From Idiomarina baltica OS145 (GTDB taxonomy: Bacteria; Pseudomonadota; Gammaproteobacteria; Enterobacterales; Alteromonadaceae), in NCBI RefSeq assembly GCF_000152885.1, contig NZ_AAMX01000001.1, forward strand, positions 1-64,000: 64,000 bases of DNA, read 5' to 3'. Below the pieces are notes generated by a model. The model was not told the DNA's origin, ran no database searches, and worked only from the letters and a program-made list of their open reading frames with translations. Positions 31,758-41,834 of this stretch are shown piece after piece. Position numbers and translations under genes: made by a program. The stretch's first letter is position 1. Every line of letters begins with the position of its first letter.

Positions 31758-32887
31758 GCGTAACGCTTTATTTCTGATAATAGCGAACGCCAATGACGCT
31801 GTTGCTCATCAAGATTCTGTTTAAGCTCATCAATACGATCTTGTAAGCCGTCAAAATGTACCTGCTCTTTCAGTTGCTTAGCTTTAGCATCTAGCAACTT
31901 TTTGCGAGTTTGATAATACTCGCGTAAACAGGTCGCCATTTGCTGATAATGCTCGTGTGCGCTATCAATCAACACTTGAGGCGCCGACTTCGCCTTTTTG
32001 GACGCTCGCGTCAGCTGCATCGTCAATTTCGCCCGCTCAATCTGATACCCCGACGTACGCTTCAAGTCGGTCGTCAGCTTCGCGTAGGATAACCCTCGAA
32101 TCAACCACTTGGTTGGGTCGAATTGATACCAACGGATGCCATTTCGATAATCTGCCGAAAAAATATGATGGTAGTTATGATAACCCTCGCCGAAGGTCAA
32201 GAAGGCGAGCACACCATTATCGCGCGCAGTATTTTTATCAGTATACGGTTGCGAGCCCCAAATGTGGGCAAGCGAATTAATAAAGAACGTCGTATGGTGA
32301 TTCAGTACAAGACGCAATACGCCGACAACCAATAAGCCACCTAGCACATCGCCCACCATCCAGCCAAATAATAGTGGCCAACCAAAGTTAGTGAGCAAGG
32401 TGAGTGACAGATAGTGCTTGTGTTGCCACATGACAATCGGATCTTCTTGTAAATCTTTAACGTTGTTGTAATCACTATAGCGACTGGCTTGATACTCACG
32501 TAGCATCCAGCCAATGTGCGAATACCAAAAACCACGTTTCGCTGAGTAGGGGTCTTTGTCATTATCGTCGACATGTGTGTGGTGTACACGATGGTCACTC
32601 GACCAGTGCAGCACACTATTTTGCAACGCAACGGCACCACCAATTGCAAACAGGAAACGCACAATAGGGTGCGCTTTATAGGCCTTGTGGGACCATAAGC
32701 GGTGATAACCGGCGGTGATCGAGATGCCTGCAAAACAGGCGGTTCCTATCATTGCCCACCAAAGACTGGAATCAATGCCATGTACATAGGCATAAACAGG
32801 TACACCGATCGCTGCAATAGCGAAGGTGATTGCGAACACCCAAACGTTTAACCAGATGATTGGGGGTTTTGCATTAATCGAATTCAT
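31754..32887 (-). CDS. Membrane fatty acid (acyl-CoA) desaturase
   Basis: This is a membrane-bound di-iron desaturase, predicted to introduce a double bond (probably delta-9) into saturated acyl chains. The 377-residue protein has the three histidine boxes: HRLWSH (62-67), HRVHH (99-103) and HNYHH in the second half. Hydrophobic pairs flank them, and a basic, helical C-terminal tail spans about 290-377. It is divergent from fabR, and a FabR-type operator covers its promoter. It is therefore probably repressed by FabR in response to unsaturated acyl supply, like desaturases controlled by FabR/DesT regulators. Confidence 0.93.
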   Translation of the reverse strand: MNSINAKPPIIWLNVWVFAITFAIAAIGVPVYAYVHGIDSSLWWAMIGTACFAGISITAGYHRLWSHKAYKAHPIVRFLFAIGGAVALQNSVLHWSSDHRVHHTHVDDNDKDPYSAKRGFWYSHIGWMLREYQASRYSDYNNVKDLQEDPIVMWQHKHYLSLTLLTNFGWPLLFGWMVGDVLGGLLVVGVLRLVLNHHTTFFINSLAHIWGSQPYTDKNTARDNGVLAFLTFGEGYHNYHHIFSADYRNGIRWYQFDPTKWLIRGLSYAKLTTDLKRTSGYQIERAKLTMQLTRASKKAKSAPQVLIDSAHEHYQQMATCLREYYQTRKKLLDAKAKQLKEQVHFDGLQDRIDELKQNLDEQQRHWRSLLSEIKRYA

Positions 32888-32949
32888 TCGTAACTCACAT
32901 TTAGTTAATTCTTACCACGCCAAGCATTTTTTGATCCTTTTGACTGATC

Positions 32950-32967
32950 AGCTAACACTTGTACGCT
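32950..32967. promoter_or_regulatory. FabR operator
   Basis: The 18-base near-palindrome AGCTAACACTTGTACGCT (reverse complement AGCGTACAAGTGTTAGCT) strongly resembles, from memory, the FabR sites upstream of E. coli fabA and fabB. It begins directly downstream of the desaturase -10 element, so bound FabR would block initiation. It also lies upstream of fabR, allowing autoregulation. Confidence 0.8.
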
Positions 32968-32969
32968 GA

Positions 32970-32997
32970 ATTCTACTTCTTTAATAAAAAAACTCAA
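32970..32997 (-). promoter_or_regulatory. Probable desaturase promoter
   Basis: On the minus strand, TTGAGT (32992-32997) and TAGAAT (32970-32975) are separated by 16 bases. The -10 matches the consensus at 5 of 6 positions. The FabR operator starts two bases downstream of the -10, over the expected transcription start. Confidence 0.6.
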
Positions 32998-33065
32998 GCG
33001 ATGATTGTCTTTTAAGCTATGTTATTATCTTGAATCAGATATAAAGCACAATTTTGGAAAAAATT

Positions 33066-33695
33066 TTGGCAAAATCTCAATCGATTGGTGTGCGCGCGCA
33101 ACAAAAAGAGAAAACAAGGCGTGCTCTCATTAACGCAGCGATGAATCAATTAAGCGCGGAAACTGGCTTTTCGAGTCTGAGTTTGCGTGAGGTTGCACGC
33201 GAAGCCGGTATCGCACCGACCTCATTTTATCGGCATTTCCGTAACATGGATGAGCTCGGACTCACCCTGGTCGACGAGTGTGGCTTGACTCTTCGACAAC
33301 TGCTCCGACAAGCGCGACAACGTATTGATAAGGGTGGCTCGATTATTCGTGTTTCAATAGAGACCTTCATGCAGTTTGTAGCTGATAATACGGCTATTTT
33401 TCGACTGCTATTACAAGAGCGAACAGGTCGCTCCCGCGAGTTCCGTAAGGCGGTTGAGCGTGAACTAGAACACTTCAAAGCTGAACTTATCGAGTATTTA
33501 CGCGATGAACAGGGCTTCAACGCTGCGCTCGCCGATCTGCAATCGGATGCAATCGTAAAAATCGTATTTAGTGCAGGCGCTGACTGTTTCGACGTCGATA
33601 ATACACAACGCTTACGAATAGCGGAGCAAACAATACAACAAGTGCGTCTTGTCGCTCGCGGTGCAGAAGCCACTCGACGTGCTAGAGTAGAATAA
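33066..33695 (+). CDS. fabR: Unsaturated fatty acid regulator FabR
   Basis: FabR is a TetR-family repressor that senses the ratio of unsaturated to saturated acyl chains. The sequence after [12 protein letters not shown] is close to E. coli FabR. The helix-turn-helix [20 protein letters not shown] is followed by [10 protein letters not shown] and a ligand-binding domain with [21 protein letters not shown] in register. No ATG is available. Candidate starts are TTG 33054, TTG 33066 and GTG 33090. I chose 33066 because GGA lies 7 bases upstream, giving 209 residues. Rare starts may keep expression low. It diverges from the desaturase it probably controls. Confidence 0.93.
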   Translation: MAKSQSIGVRAQQKEKTRRALINAAMNQLSAETGFSSLSLREVAREAGIAPTSFYRHFRNMDELGLTLVDECGLTLRQLLRQARQRIDKGGSIIRVSIETFMQFVADNTAIFRLLLQERTGRSREFRKAVERELEHFKAELIEYLRDEQGFNAALADLQSDAIVKIVFSAGADCFDVDNTQRLRIAEQTIQQVRLVARGAEATRRARVE

Positions 33696-33723
33696 ATTAC
33701 AACAACCTTAACTGGAGAACACC

Positions 33724-35742
33724 ATGATAGCGAGAACGCTCGGAGTTGTCAGCTTGCTTGGCTTAGCCGTCACTGGCCAAGCGCGCGATATGACACTAAT
33801 GGAAACCGTGACTGCACAATCAGTTGTCGATGTTAATTTGTCACCTAACGGTCAATTCACGGCTATTACCAAGTATTACCCTGCGCGCCCGTATACCGAT
33901 AAAGAAGACAGCGGTAAAACTGAGTTAGTTATTCGCACCGCGAACGGCAAAGAAACGGTTTATTTAAGCAAAGAAGAGTCTTTCTCTGACGTTGAGTTCG
34001 GTCCTAACAGCGAATATATTTATTTTACCGCTAAGCGAGACGGCGATGATTACAGCGAACTCTATCGTATCCCGCTCGCAGGTGGTGGCGTCCAATCTGT
34101 TTACGAATTCGATGGTTCAATCACAGCCTATGATTTAAGTTCAGATGGCCAGTCATTGATTTTTCTATCAACGGGTAGTCGCGATAAAGACGCCAAAAAA
34201 GAGGCTGAGTACGGTTTCAAAGCAGAAGTCTATGAAGAGGATCTTACCTACCGTCATTTATACCAAGTCGACTTGAGCCAAGCCGATGCAGAAGCCAAGC
34301 AAGTGACGGCTGATGATGTTCAGGTCATCTCTGCTCAATGGAGTCCAAACGACGAACAACTGCTGGTGCGTACTGCACCCACACCGTTGATTGATGACTA
34401 CTACATGAGCAGTCAGTACCACATCATGTCTTTAAATGGTGAGACTGTTGCGAGTATTCCTACTGAAGGAAAGCTGGGCAAAGCTGAATTTTCACCAAAC
34501 GGTCAGTATGTTGCATTGATCAGTGCCGCTGATTACAACGACCCATCAGCCAGCGTACTCAAGGTCTACAATACGCAAAACGCTACCATCCGTCGTGTAT
34601 TACCTGATTACCAAGGTTCAATTCAAGACTTTACCTGGCGTACTGAGCAGGAGTTAGTTTGGTTAGGTCACCGGGGCACCGAATCAGAAGTCAAAGCGTT
34701 AACTCTTCAGTTCCTGGAGAATCGCGACTTGATCGACGCGGGTGAAGCGATCTTTACCGGTTTAGACGGCTCTGCTGGCGTGGATAAAATTGTGTTACGA
34801 GGCAACCGCCCTGCCCATCCTAATGAAGCATTTGAGTTGACCTCGCGTGGTTTAGACCGTTTAACCGTTTCTAATCCATGGTTAGAAGAAGTGACGATGC
34901 CTAAGCAGGAAACTATCACTTATAAAGCACGCGATGGTCTTGAACTCGAAGGAATCCTTGTTTATCCAACTGACTATCAAGAAGGTGAAAAATACCCTTT
35001 GATTATGGTTATTCATGGAGGTCCTGAGTCACATTATTCTAATGGCTGGCTGGATCGTTATTCATCGCCAGTGAAACATGCTGCCGCACAAGGCTATGCG
35101 TTATTCTTCCCTAATTACCGTGGCAGCACAGGCCGTGGTGTTGAGTTCTCTAAACTCAGCCAAAATGACTACGCAGGAAAAGAGTTTGACGATATTGTTG
35201 ATGGCAAGCAGCATCTGGTCGATATGGGTCTAGCTGACGAGACTCGCGTTGGGATAACGGGTGGCTCTTACGGTGGTTATGCTTCGGCTTGGGGCGCGAC
35301 CGCTCAAACTGAACACTTTGCCGCAAGCGTGATGTTTGTTGGTATCAGCGATAACCTCTCTAAGTTTGGTACGACCGATATTGCCAAAGAAATGAACGCG
35401 GTACACGCTCGCAGTTATCCGTGGGACAAATGGCAGTGGTACCTCGAGCGCTCACCCATTTATCATGCGGAAAAAGCGCGCACGCCTATCCTTATTATGC
35501 ACGGTAAGGAAGACACCCGTGTGCATCCTTCGCAGTCAATGGAGCTTTATCGTTACCTTAAGACGCATGGCAATGTGCCCGTCCGCTTGGTGTTATACCC
35601 AGGAGAAGGACATGGTAACCGTCATATGGCGGCGCAACTCGATTACAGTATTCGTCTGATGCGTTGGATGGACTCATTCTTAGTCGAGCAAGCAGAAGAA
35701 AAGCCACCTTTTGCTATCGACCATATTAAGCAAATCAAGTAA
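33724..35742 (+). CDS. Secreted S9 family prolyl oligopeptidase
   Basis: This is a serine peptidase of the prolyl oligopeptidase/acylaminoacyl peptidase group (S9), predicted to cleave short peptides in the periplasm. The 672-residue protein has a signal peptide (about 1-20, GQA) and a seven-bladed propeller region (about 30-400) with repeated SPNGQ, SSDGQ and SPNDEQ turns. The C-terminal alpha/beta hydrolase domain has nucleophile Ser515 in GGSYGG, Asp597 in GKEDTR and His630 in GEGHGN. GGAG precedes the ATG by 6 bases. It lies 28 bases after fabR, and a strong terminator follows. Confidence 0.93.
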   Translation: MIARTLGVVSLLGLAVTGQARDMTLMETVTAQSVVDVNLSPNGQFTAITKYYPARPYTDKEDSGKTELVIRTANGKETVYLSKEESFSDVEFGPNSEYIYFTAKRDGDDYSELYRIPLAGGGVQSVYEFDGSITAYDLSSDGQSLIFLSTGSRDKDAKKEAEYGFKAEVYEEDLTYRHLYQVDLSQADAEAKQVTADDVQVISAQWSPNDEQLLVRTAPTPLIDDYYMSSQYHIMSLNGETVASIPTEGKLGKAEFSPNGQYVALISAADYNDPSASVLKVYNTQNATIRRVLPDYQGSIQDFTWRTEQELVWLGHRGTESEVKALTLQFLENRDLIDAGEAIFTGLDGSAGVDKIVLRGNRPAHPNEAFELTSRGLDRLTVSNPWLEEVTMPKQETITYKARDGLELEGILVYPTDYQEGEKYPLIMVIHGGPESHYSNGWLDRYSSPVKHAAAQGYALFFPNYRGSTGRGVEFSKLSQNDYAGKEFDDIVDGKQHLVDMGLADETRVGITGGSYGGYASAWGATAQTEHFAASVMFVGISDNLSKFGTTDIAKEMNAVHARSYPWDKWQWYLERSPIYHAEKARTPILIMHGKEDTRVHPSQSMELYRYLKTHGNVPVRLVLYPGEGHGNRHMAAQLDYSIRLMRWMDSFLVEQAEEKPPFAIDHIKQIK

Positions 35743-35756
35743 GTCTTGAGTCTCAT

Positions 35757-35786
35757 AAAAGACGCCGCATTCTGCGGCGTCTTTTT
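35757..35786. terminator. Bidirectional terminator
   Basis: The 8-bp GC-rich stem GACGCCGC/GCGGCGTC (35761-35768 with 35774-35781) has a 5-base loop. It is flanked by AAAA on the left and TTTTT on the right. It lies between the stops of the convergent S9 peptidase and ABC permease genes and can serve both strands. Confidence 0.93.
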
Positions 35787-35796
35787 AGTTTAAGTA

Positions 35797-36993
35797 TTAA
35801 CCTCGTATAGCATTCCAAATATCTTTCCAACTGGGCTCTTTACCATAGAATTGTATTCCCATCGTAAACAAACGAGCCGCAACGTTCCGCATCCAGATAA
35901 GACTGACCACTAACAACGCCAAACTGAGGCCTATTTGCCACCACGCGACATCAGTTTGCGCCAAACGCGCGGGCATCATCATGAATGATGAAACGGGTAA
36001 AATACTCATAATTTGTGCGAGCGTACCGTCTGGACTATCGACAACGCTGAAACTTAGGAATATCGGCAATAACGGGATAAGCATAAATGAGCTACGTGAT
36101 GAATGGTTGGGATCATCAATCGTGGCCGAGAAACCTGCCAGCATTGCATTAATCATCAGTAAGCCGAGCAACACAAACACAAACGATACGATCACAACAA
36201 AGGGATCAAAAGTAAAACTTATGGAACCCTCGCTACTAAAGCTTGCAGCAAGCAGTGCGATAGCGCCAAAGAATAAACCGATGAATACCATCGCCTTCAA
36301 ACTGTGTAAGGTGATCCCAACAATTTTCCCATCCATCCACTCGCGTGGCGAAATAATCGTTAGTAGTTGCTCAGTCACTCGCTGCTGTTTCTCCGCCGTA
36401 ATCGACATCATCATCAAACCAAAGCCGGTAAATACGCCGACAGAGATGCCAATACCTAAGAACATTCCCAGCTCGCTACTCCCTTCGTCATCAGTTGCCG
36501 ACTCATCAACGTCGACTTGCGCAATATCAAGCGTTACTTCGGGTTTAGAGTCGAGAACTGCACGCTGCTCATCGGTAAGCGCTAATCCAGCAACGCGTAA
36601 CGTTTGTAAGTAACTTTGTAGTGAGTCGGTTAAATCGCTTTGCCAATCGTCACGTTTATGCACGCGCAGTGTCGCTGTGTTATCAGGATGAACGATCACC
36701 ACGACATCGAGCGTTTCCGGTAGCTGCGACTTCCACTTCTCAATTTCCATCGAGCCTGCGTCACGCAAAGTGATATCTTTAGGGGCTTCATAGTCGCCGG
36801 GGTTAGCGCGTTGCTCGAAATAAATTGCGCCATTATATTGCTCTTCGAATACGGCACTAATCGCTCCCCACCCCGTACTTACAGCCATGATGACAACCAG
36901 TAGGCCGATAGAGATAAGCTCTTGCTTCCATTTAAAAAAGCGACGGAACTCCCACCACGCGATTTTCGATACTTTGCTACTAAGCAGACTCAT
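35797..36993 (-). CDS. NatB-type ABC transporter permease
   Basis: This is the membrane subunit of a NatAB-like ABC-2 exporter. With the start chosen it has 398 residues. A membrane segment lies near the N terminus (LISIGLLVVIMAVSTGWGAI), followed by a roughly 150-residue extracytoplasmic domain. A cluster of about five membrane segments (from about residue 175) ends the protein. The frame opens at 37092, but the ATG at 36993 has AGGA 8 bases upstream and overlaps natA by only 14 bases, so it is preferred. The substrate is unknown; NatAB of Bacillus exports Na+, but this family is broad. Confidence 0.88.
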   Translation of the reverse strand: MSLLSSKVSKIAWWEFRRFFKWKQELISIGLLVVIMAVSTGWGAISAVFEEQYNGAIYFEQRANPGDYEAPKDITLRDAGSMEIEKWKSQLPETLDVVVIVHPDNTATLRVHKRDDWQSDLTDSLQSYLQTLRVAGLALTDEQRAVLDSKPEVTLDIAQVDVDESATDDEGSSELGMFLGIGISVGVFTGFGLMMMSITAEKQQRVTEQLLTIISPREWMDGKIVGITLHSLKAMVFIGLFFGAIALLAASFSSEGSISFTFDPFVVIVSFVFVLLGLLMINAMLAGFSATIDDPNHSSRSSFMLIPLLPIFLSFSVVDSPDGTLAQIMSILPVSSFMMMPARLAQTDVAWWQIGLSLALLVVSLIWMRNVAARLFTMGIQFYGKEPSWKDIWNAIRG

Positions 36994-37927
36994 GCTGAAC
37001 ATCCTTTGATTTGTTATTGTTTTGCTCAATGGTGTTGAGGTACAACTCATGCAATCCAAGCTGTAGCGGTGAGAAGCTGCGCATGGGTACATGCTGATTT
37101 AACTCAGGCCATAAATGCTGAACATCAACATAAGGGTCCACCGTCACATGCGCTAGATCGGTGTCGACCACAGACACATCAACGATTGCCTCGTGCTGAC
37201 CCCATTGGTTGCGAGCCACTTCAGCGTCACATTCGATACGATAAACCCGCTGAGGCTGAAGTTTGGCGCGAATTTCCGCCAACGTACCCTGCGCTAGCGC
37301 GCGACCATGTGACATTAACAACATCTTATCCGCAAGACGTTCCACTAATGCCATTTGATGAGCGCTCAGTAATACCGTTTTCCCCCTTTGCTTCAAATCG
37401 GTTAACACGTTCATCACATGTTCTTGGTTCACCGGGTCAAGACCTGAAAATGGCTCATCTAAAATGACCAAATCGGGATCGTGTATCAATGTCGCGATCA
37501 ACTGAACTTTTTGTTGGTTACCTTTAGAAAGCTGTCGCATGGGCTCCTTTTTGCGTTCAGTAAGGTCAAAGTAATCCAACCATTGGTCAATGCGCTGCTG
37601 CGCCAATGATTTATCCAGACCTCGTAGTTCGGCAATAAAACCCAGATTATCCAGAATCGTTCGATCTTGATATAACCCTCGGTCTTCGGGTAGATAAGCA
37701 AAGTCCTCAGGGCTGAGCTGAGGACGAGGACCGCTAGCATCGGAAATTTCAATACTGCCCTCGTCAGCTTGGGTCAGCCCCACCAACATACGCACTAAAG
37801 ATGATTTGCCGGCGCCGTTGGGTCCGAGCAATGCGTATATTTCACCTGAGTTGACCGTAAGCGATATATTGTCAACCGCGGTGACGGTTTTATAACGCTT
37901 GGTTAGGTTTGTTATTTGTATATTCAT
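36980..37927 (-). CDS. NatA-type ABC transporter ATPase
   Basis: This is the ATPase subunit paired with the following permease. The 315-residue protein has Walker A GPNGAGKSS at 35-43 and the variant signature LSKGNQQKVQ that is typical of NatA-like ATPases. Walker B VILDEPFSGLDP and the switch His in LLSAHQM follow. A C-terminal DUF4162-like domain lies at about 220-305. Its 3' end overlaps the permease start, so the two are coupled. Confidence 0.92.
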   Translation of the reverse strand: MNIQITNLTKRYKTVTAVDNISLTVNSGEIYALLGPNGAGKSSLVRMLVGLTQADEGSIEISDASGPRPQLSPEDFAYLPEDRGLYQDRTILDNLGFIAELRGLDKSLAQQRIDQWLDYFDLTERKKEPMRQLSKGNQQKVQLIATLIHDPDLVILDEPFSGLDPVNQEHVMNVLTDLKQRGKTVLLSAHQMALVERLADKMLLMSHGRALAQGTLAEIRAKLQPQRVYRIECDAEVARNQWGQHEAIVDVSVVDTDLAHVTVDPYVDVQHLWPELNQHVPMRSFSPLQLGLHELYLNTIEQNNNKSKDVQHESA

Positions 37928-37990
37928 GATTCTCGCAGCGTTTAGATAAATGTAAAAATTAAGTAACCAATTGAGTATATATTACAGAGC

Positions 37991-38025
37991 AAAAAAAACC
38001 CGCAACAGCCGTTGCGGGTTTTTAT
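37991..38025. terminator. Terminator of pckA, usable on both strands
   Basis: The stem CCCGCAAC/GTTGCGGG (37999-38006 with 38011-38018) has a 4-base loop and is flanked by eight A residues on the left and TTTTTATTTT on the right. On the minus strand the eight T residues immediately follow the stem, 34 bases past the pckA stop. Confidence 0.93.
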
Positions 38026-38051
38026 TTTGTTTCAATTTGTAAGTTGTGTGT

Positions 38052-39656
38052 TTACTTAACACTCGGTCCTGCAGCGACTAACGCTTTGCCGTTTTCTGTA
38101 TCAGTGAACTTCTCAAAGTTCGCTACAAAACGCTGCGCGAGATCTTTCGCTTTTAAGTTCCAGTCTTCTGCATCCTCGTAAGTATTACGTGGATCGAGGA
38201 TAGCGCTATCTTCAACACCCGCCAATTCAGTTGGCATAGCCAAGTTGAAGTATGGCAACTGATGGAATTCAGCATCTTCAATTGAGCCGTCGAGAATGGC
38301 ATCGATGATCGCGCGCGTCGCTTTAATCGAGATACGTTTACCAGTACCATTCCAGCCGGTATTTACCAAATATGCCTCGGCGCCAGCTGCTTCCATACGT
38401 TTTACTAATACTTCAGCGTATTGGGTAGGATGCAATGTCAAAAAAGCCGCGCCAAAACAGCTTGAAAACGTTGGCGTAGGTTCCGTAACACCACGTTCAG
38501 TACCCGCCAATTTGGCCGTAAAGCCCGATAAAAAGTGATACTGCGCCTGCTCTTTAGTGAGTTTCGATACTGGCGGCAACACGCCAAACGCATCGGCAGT
38601 TAGGAAAATCACTTTCTTCGCGTGGCCCGCTTTTGAAACAGGTTTAACGATATTATCGATGTGATAAATAGGATAAGAAACGCGCGTATTCTCGGTTTTG
38701 CTATTGTCATCAAAATCAACGCTGCCATCTTCGCGCACGGTCACGTTTTCTAATAACGCATCGCGGCGAATGGCGTTATAAATATCAGGTTCCGCTTCTT
38801 TCGACAGGTTGATCGTTTTCGCATAACAACCGCCTTCGAAGTTAAATACGCCATCGTCATCCCAACCGTGCTCATCATCACCGATAAGGGCGCGCTTTGG
38901 ATCCGTCGACAATGTTGTTTTGCCCGTTCCCGATAAACCGAAGAACACTGCCACATCACCGTCTTTGCCCACGTTAGCCGAGCAGTGCATAGAGGCCATG
39001 CCTTGTAGCGGCAAGAAGTAGTTCATCATCGAGAACATACCTTTCTTCATCTCACCGCCATACCATGTACCGCCGATTAACTGAATTTTTTCGGTCAGGT
39101 TAAACGCCACGAAATTTTCTGAGTTAAGACCTTGCTCTTGCCAATCTGGATTAATGCATTTTGCTCCGTTCATCACCACAAAGTCAGGCTCAAACGTTTC
39201 TAACTCTTCGCCTGAAGGACGGATAAACATATTCTTCACAAAATGCGCTTGCCACGCCACCTCAGTAATAAAGCGCACCGCTAAGCGTGTATCTTCATTA
39301 GCACCACAATAGGTATCAACGACGAACAAACGCTTGTTTGATAGCTGGTTAGTCACTAATCCTTTTAAGTGGGTCCAAGTTTCTTGTGACATCGCCTTGT
39401 TGTCATTTTTGCCTTGATCTGCCCACCATACAGTGTCCCGTGTCGTGTCATCTTTAACGATGTATTTATCTTTTGGTGAACGACCGGTAAAGATACCCGT
39501 GTCGACTGCAACGGCACCGAGCTTGGTCACGGTTCCTTTTTCAAAACCATGCAGGTCATTGCGAGTTTCTTCCTCAAATAACACATCATAAGAGGGGTTA
39601 TGAACAACTTCTTGGACATCATTGATGCCGTAGCGGCTCAGATCCAAATTTGGCAT
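38052..39656 (-). CDS. pckA: Phosphoenolpyruvate carboxykinase (ATP) PckA
   Basis: PckA converts oxaloacetate and ATP to phosphoenolpyruvate, the gateway to gluconeogenesis. The protein carries [22 protein letters not shown], the ATP P-loop [20 protein letters not shown] and the substrate-binding Arg/Lys segments. The frame is open to 39797, but the ATG at 39656 has AGGAG 8 bases upstream and gives 534 residues, matching the family of about 540. A strong terminator follows. It is divergent from the NSS symporter across 207 bases. Confidence 0.96.
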   Translation of the reverse strand: MPNLDLSRYGINDVQEVVHNPSYDVLFEEETRNDLHGFEKGTVTKLGAVAVDTGIFTGRSPKDKYIVKDDTTRDTVWWADQGKNDNKAMSQETWTHLKGLVTNQLSNKRLFVVDTYCGANEDTRLAVRFITEVAWQAHFVKNMFIRPSGEELETFEPDFVVMNGAKCINPDWQEQGLNSENFVAFNLTEKIQLIGGTWYGGEMKKGMFSMMNYFLPLQGMASMHCSANVGKDGDVAVFFGLSGTGKTTLSTDPKRALIGDDEHGWDDDGVFNFEGGCYAKTINLSKEAEPDIYNAIRRDALLENVTVREDGSVDFDDNSKTENTRVSYPIYHIDNIVKPVSKAGHAKKVIFLTADAFGVLPPVSKLTKEQAQYHFLSGFTAKLAGTERGVTEPTPTFSSCFGAAFLTLHPTQYAEVLVKRMEAAGAEAYLVNTGWNGTGKRISIKATRAIIDAILDGSIEDAEFHQLPYFNLAMPTELAGVEDSAILDPRNTYEDAEDWNLKAKDLAQRFVANFEKFTDTENGKALVAAGPSVK

Positions 39657-39863
39657 GACAAGGGCTCCTGAGATACGGTCTTGCATTAAACGAACGTTAC
39701 TTCTTGCGGCACACGCATTAATCCCTTTACGCACTCGCCACAAGCATAAAATTTGGTCGCGAATGTTACCTTTAATTGACAAAAAAAGATAGGGCAAAAT
39801 TTTCTCAGTCCGTTAGAATGCCCCCTCTTTTACTTAATATTTAACTAAAGTTGTTTTGTCCTT

Positions 39864-41183
39864 ATGCGTGACTCATTTAAGTCAAGAATCGGATTTGTGC
39901 TGGCAGCAGCAGGATCGGCTGTTGGTTTAGGTAACATTTGGGGGTTTCCAACCCAGGTTGCTAACCATGGTGGCGGCGCTTTTTTGCTGGTTTATTTGTG
40001 TGTGATTTTTGTCCTTGCTATTCCCGCGCTTTATAGCGAAATGCTGATTGGTCATCATGCCCAAGCCAACCCTGTTCGCTCGCTCAAACAACTTAGCGAA
40101 GGACGCATGCGCCCTGTTGGTGCGACGATGGGACTACTCAACGTCATTGGCTCATGTTTAATGTTAAGTTTCTATCACATCGTTGCCGGTTGGATGTTAG
40201 TTCACGCACTAGGCTATCTTGCCACAGCCATGGGCTTGTCAAGCGTTGCTGAATTTTTACTTACCGGCAGCATGGTACGCGATTTAGTTTTTACTTCGGT
40301 GTTTTTGGTTCTCACCGCATCCGTCGTACTTAAAGGTGTCGAACAAGGTATCGAACTCTGGTCAAAACGCTTAATGCCGCTTCTGGTTATTCTATTAGTC
40401 GGGCTCATCGTTTACATAGCCAGTTTACCGGGTGCGGGTGAAGGTTTTAAAACCTATCTGATCCCAGAGGTTGAACAATTCACTGATCCCGATATCTATA
40501 TCGCCGCCATGGGTCAGGCATTCTTCTCTTTATCGATTGGCTTGGGTGGCATGATGATTTACGGATCGTATTTGCGCCCCGGAGCACAGTTGGGTCGTTT
40601 AAGTTTATCTGTAGCCGCGTTAGATACGTTGGTCGCATTTTTAGCAGGCTTGCTGATTATTCCTGCATTATTTGTCGCTATTAAATTGGGCGTTTCCGTT
40701 GAACAAGGTAACCAGTTTATTGGTGAGGGACAGCTGATATTCGCTGTTTTACCGGAGCTGTTCGGCAGTATGGGCTTTGCCGGTTTATGGGTTGGCTTTG
40801 GCTTCTTTATTTTACTCAGCATCGCGGCACTCACATCGACTATGGCTCAGGCTGAGGTGCCCGTCTCTTATTTATTAGAAGAGCACGACTTACCTCGCCC
40901 AGTCGCCGTTGCCATTGCCATGCTCGTAATCGCGTTGCTCGCGCTATCCTTAGTGCTTTGGTTTGAGCCGCTGTTTGGCTGGGTAGTTACCGCTGTAACC
41001 CAATTCCAATTACCGCTGTCGGGATTGTTTTACTTGCTGGTTGTTGGGTGGTTCTGGAAACGTAGTAACCATGTTACAGCGCTGGCAGCGCAGGGCTTGC
41101 GCTACCGATTACTACGTTGGCACTTACGGTATATTTGCCCAGTCTTAATGGGGCTGGTTTTTTACCAAAGCGCGATTGCTTAG
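39864..41183 (+). CDS. NSS-family sodium-dependent transporter
   Basis: This is a neurotransmitter:sodium symporter family member, the bacterial LeuT/MhsT group, probably taking up an amino acid with Na+. The 439-residue protein starts with the signature RDSFKSRIGFVLAAAGSAVGLGNIWGFP split across TM1. The sodium and substrate-binding unwound TM1 (AGSAVGLGN) and about 11 membrane segments are visible. The substrate is not predictable from sequence. Its stop lies 4 bases from the stop of convergent coaD. Confidence 0.93.
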   Translation: MRDSFKSRIGFVLAAAGSAVGLGNIWGFPTQVANHGGGAFLLVYLCVIFVLAIPALYSEMLIGHHAQANPVRSLKQLSEGRMRPVGATMGLLNVIGSCLMLSFYHIVAGWMLVHALGYLATAMGLSSVAEFLLTGSMVRDLVFTSVFLVLTASVVLKGVEQGIELWSKRLMPLLVILLVGLIVYIASLPGAGEGFKTYLIPEVEQFTDPDIYIAAMGQAFFSLSIGLGGMMIYGSYLRPGAQLGRLSLSVAALDTLVAFLAGLLIIPALFVAIKLGVSVEQGNQFIGEGQLIFAVLPELFGSMGFAGLWVGFGFFILLSIAALTSTMAQAEVPVSYLLEEHDLPRPVAVAIAMLVIALLALSLVLWFEPLFGWVVTAVTQFQLPLSGLFYLLVVGWFWKRSNHVTALAAQGLRYRLLRWHLRYICPVLMGLVFYQSAIA

Positions 41184-41187
41184 CTGA

Positions 41188-41691
<504 letters not shown>

Positions 41692-41834
41692 TTAACGTTG
41701 TGCAAACTTTACAGTACATCCTCAAAACTGGCTCATCTTTATAGCTTTTGCAAATTAGGGATGCGGCTTTCAGTGAACATGCGTAAAATACAGGGTAATG
41801 TTAAGAAAGCCAAATGACTGAACAGGATTTCGTA

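Noticed and set aside
35981-36613. 210-residue plus-strand frame opposite the ABC permease
   Set aside because: It mirrors the codon pattern of the hydrophobic permease, has no ribosome binding site and no recognisable domain.
39657-39797. 47-residue N-terminal extension of pckA
   Set aside because: Family proteins begin near the ATG at 39656, which has AGGAG upstream; the extension is unlike PckA.
39776-39819. TTGACA followed by TAGAAT as a promoter for the NSS symporter
   Set aside because: The spacing is 32 bases, far from the 16-18 needed for sigma-70.
41138-41175. Short stem followed by six T residues near the end of the NSS symporter gene
   Set aside because: The stem is only about 4 bp and lies inside the coding sequence, so it is not a credible terminator.
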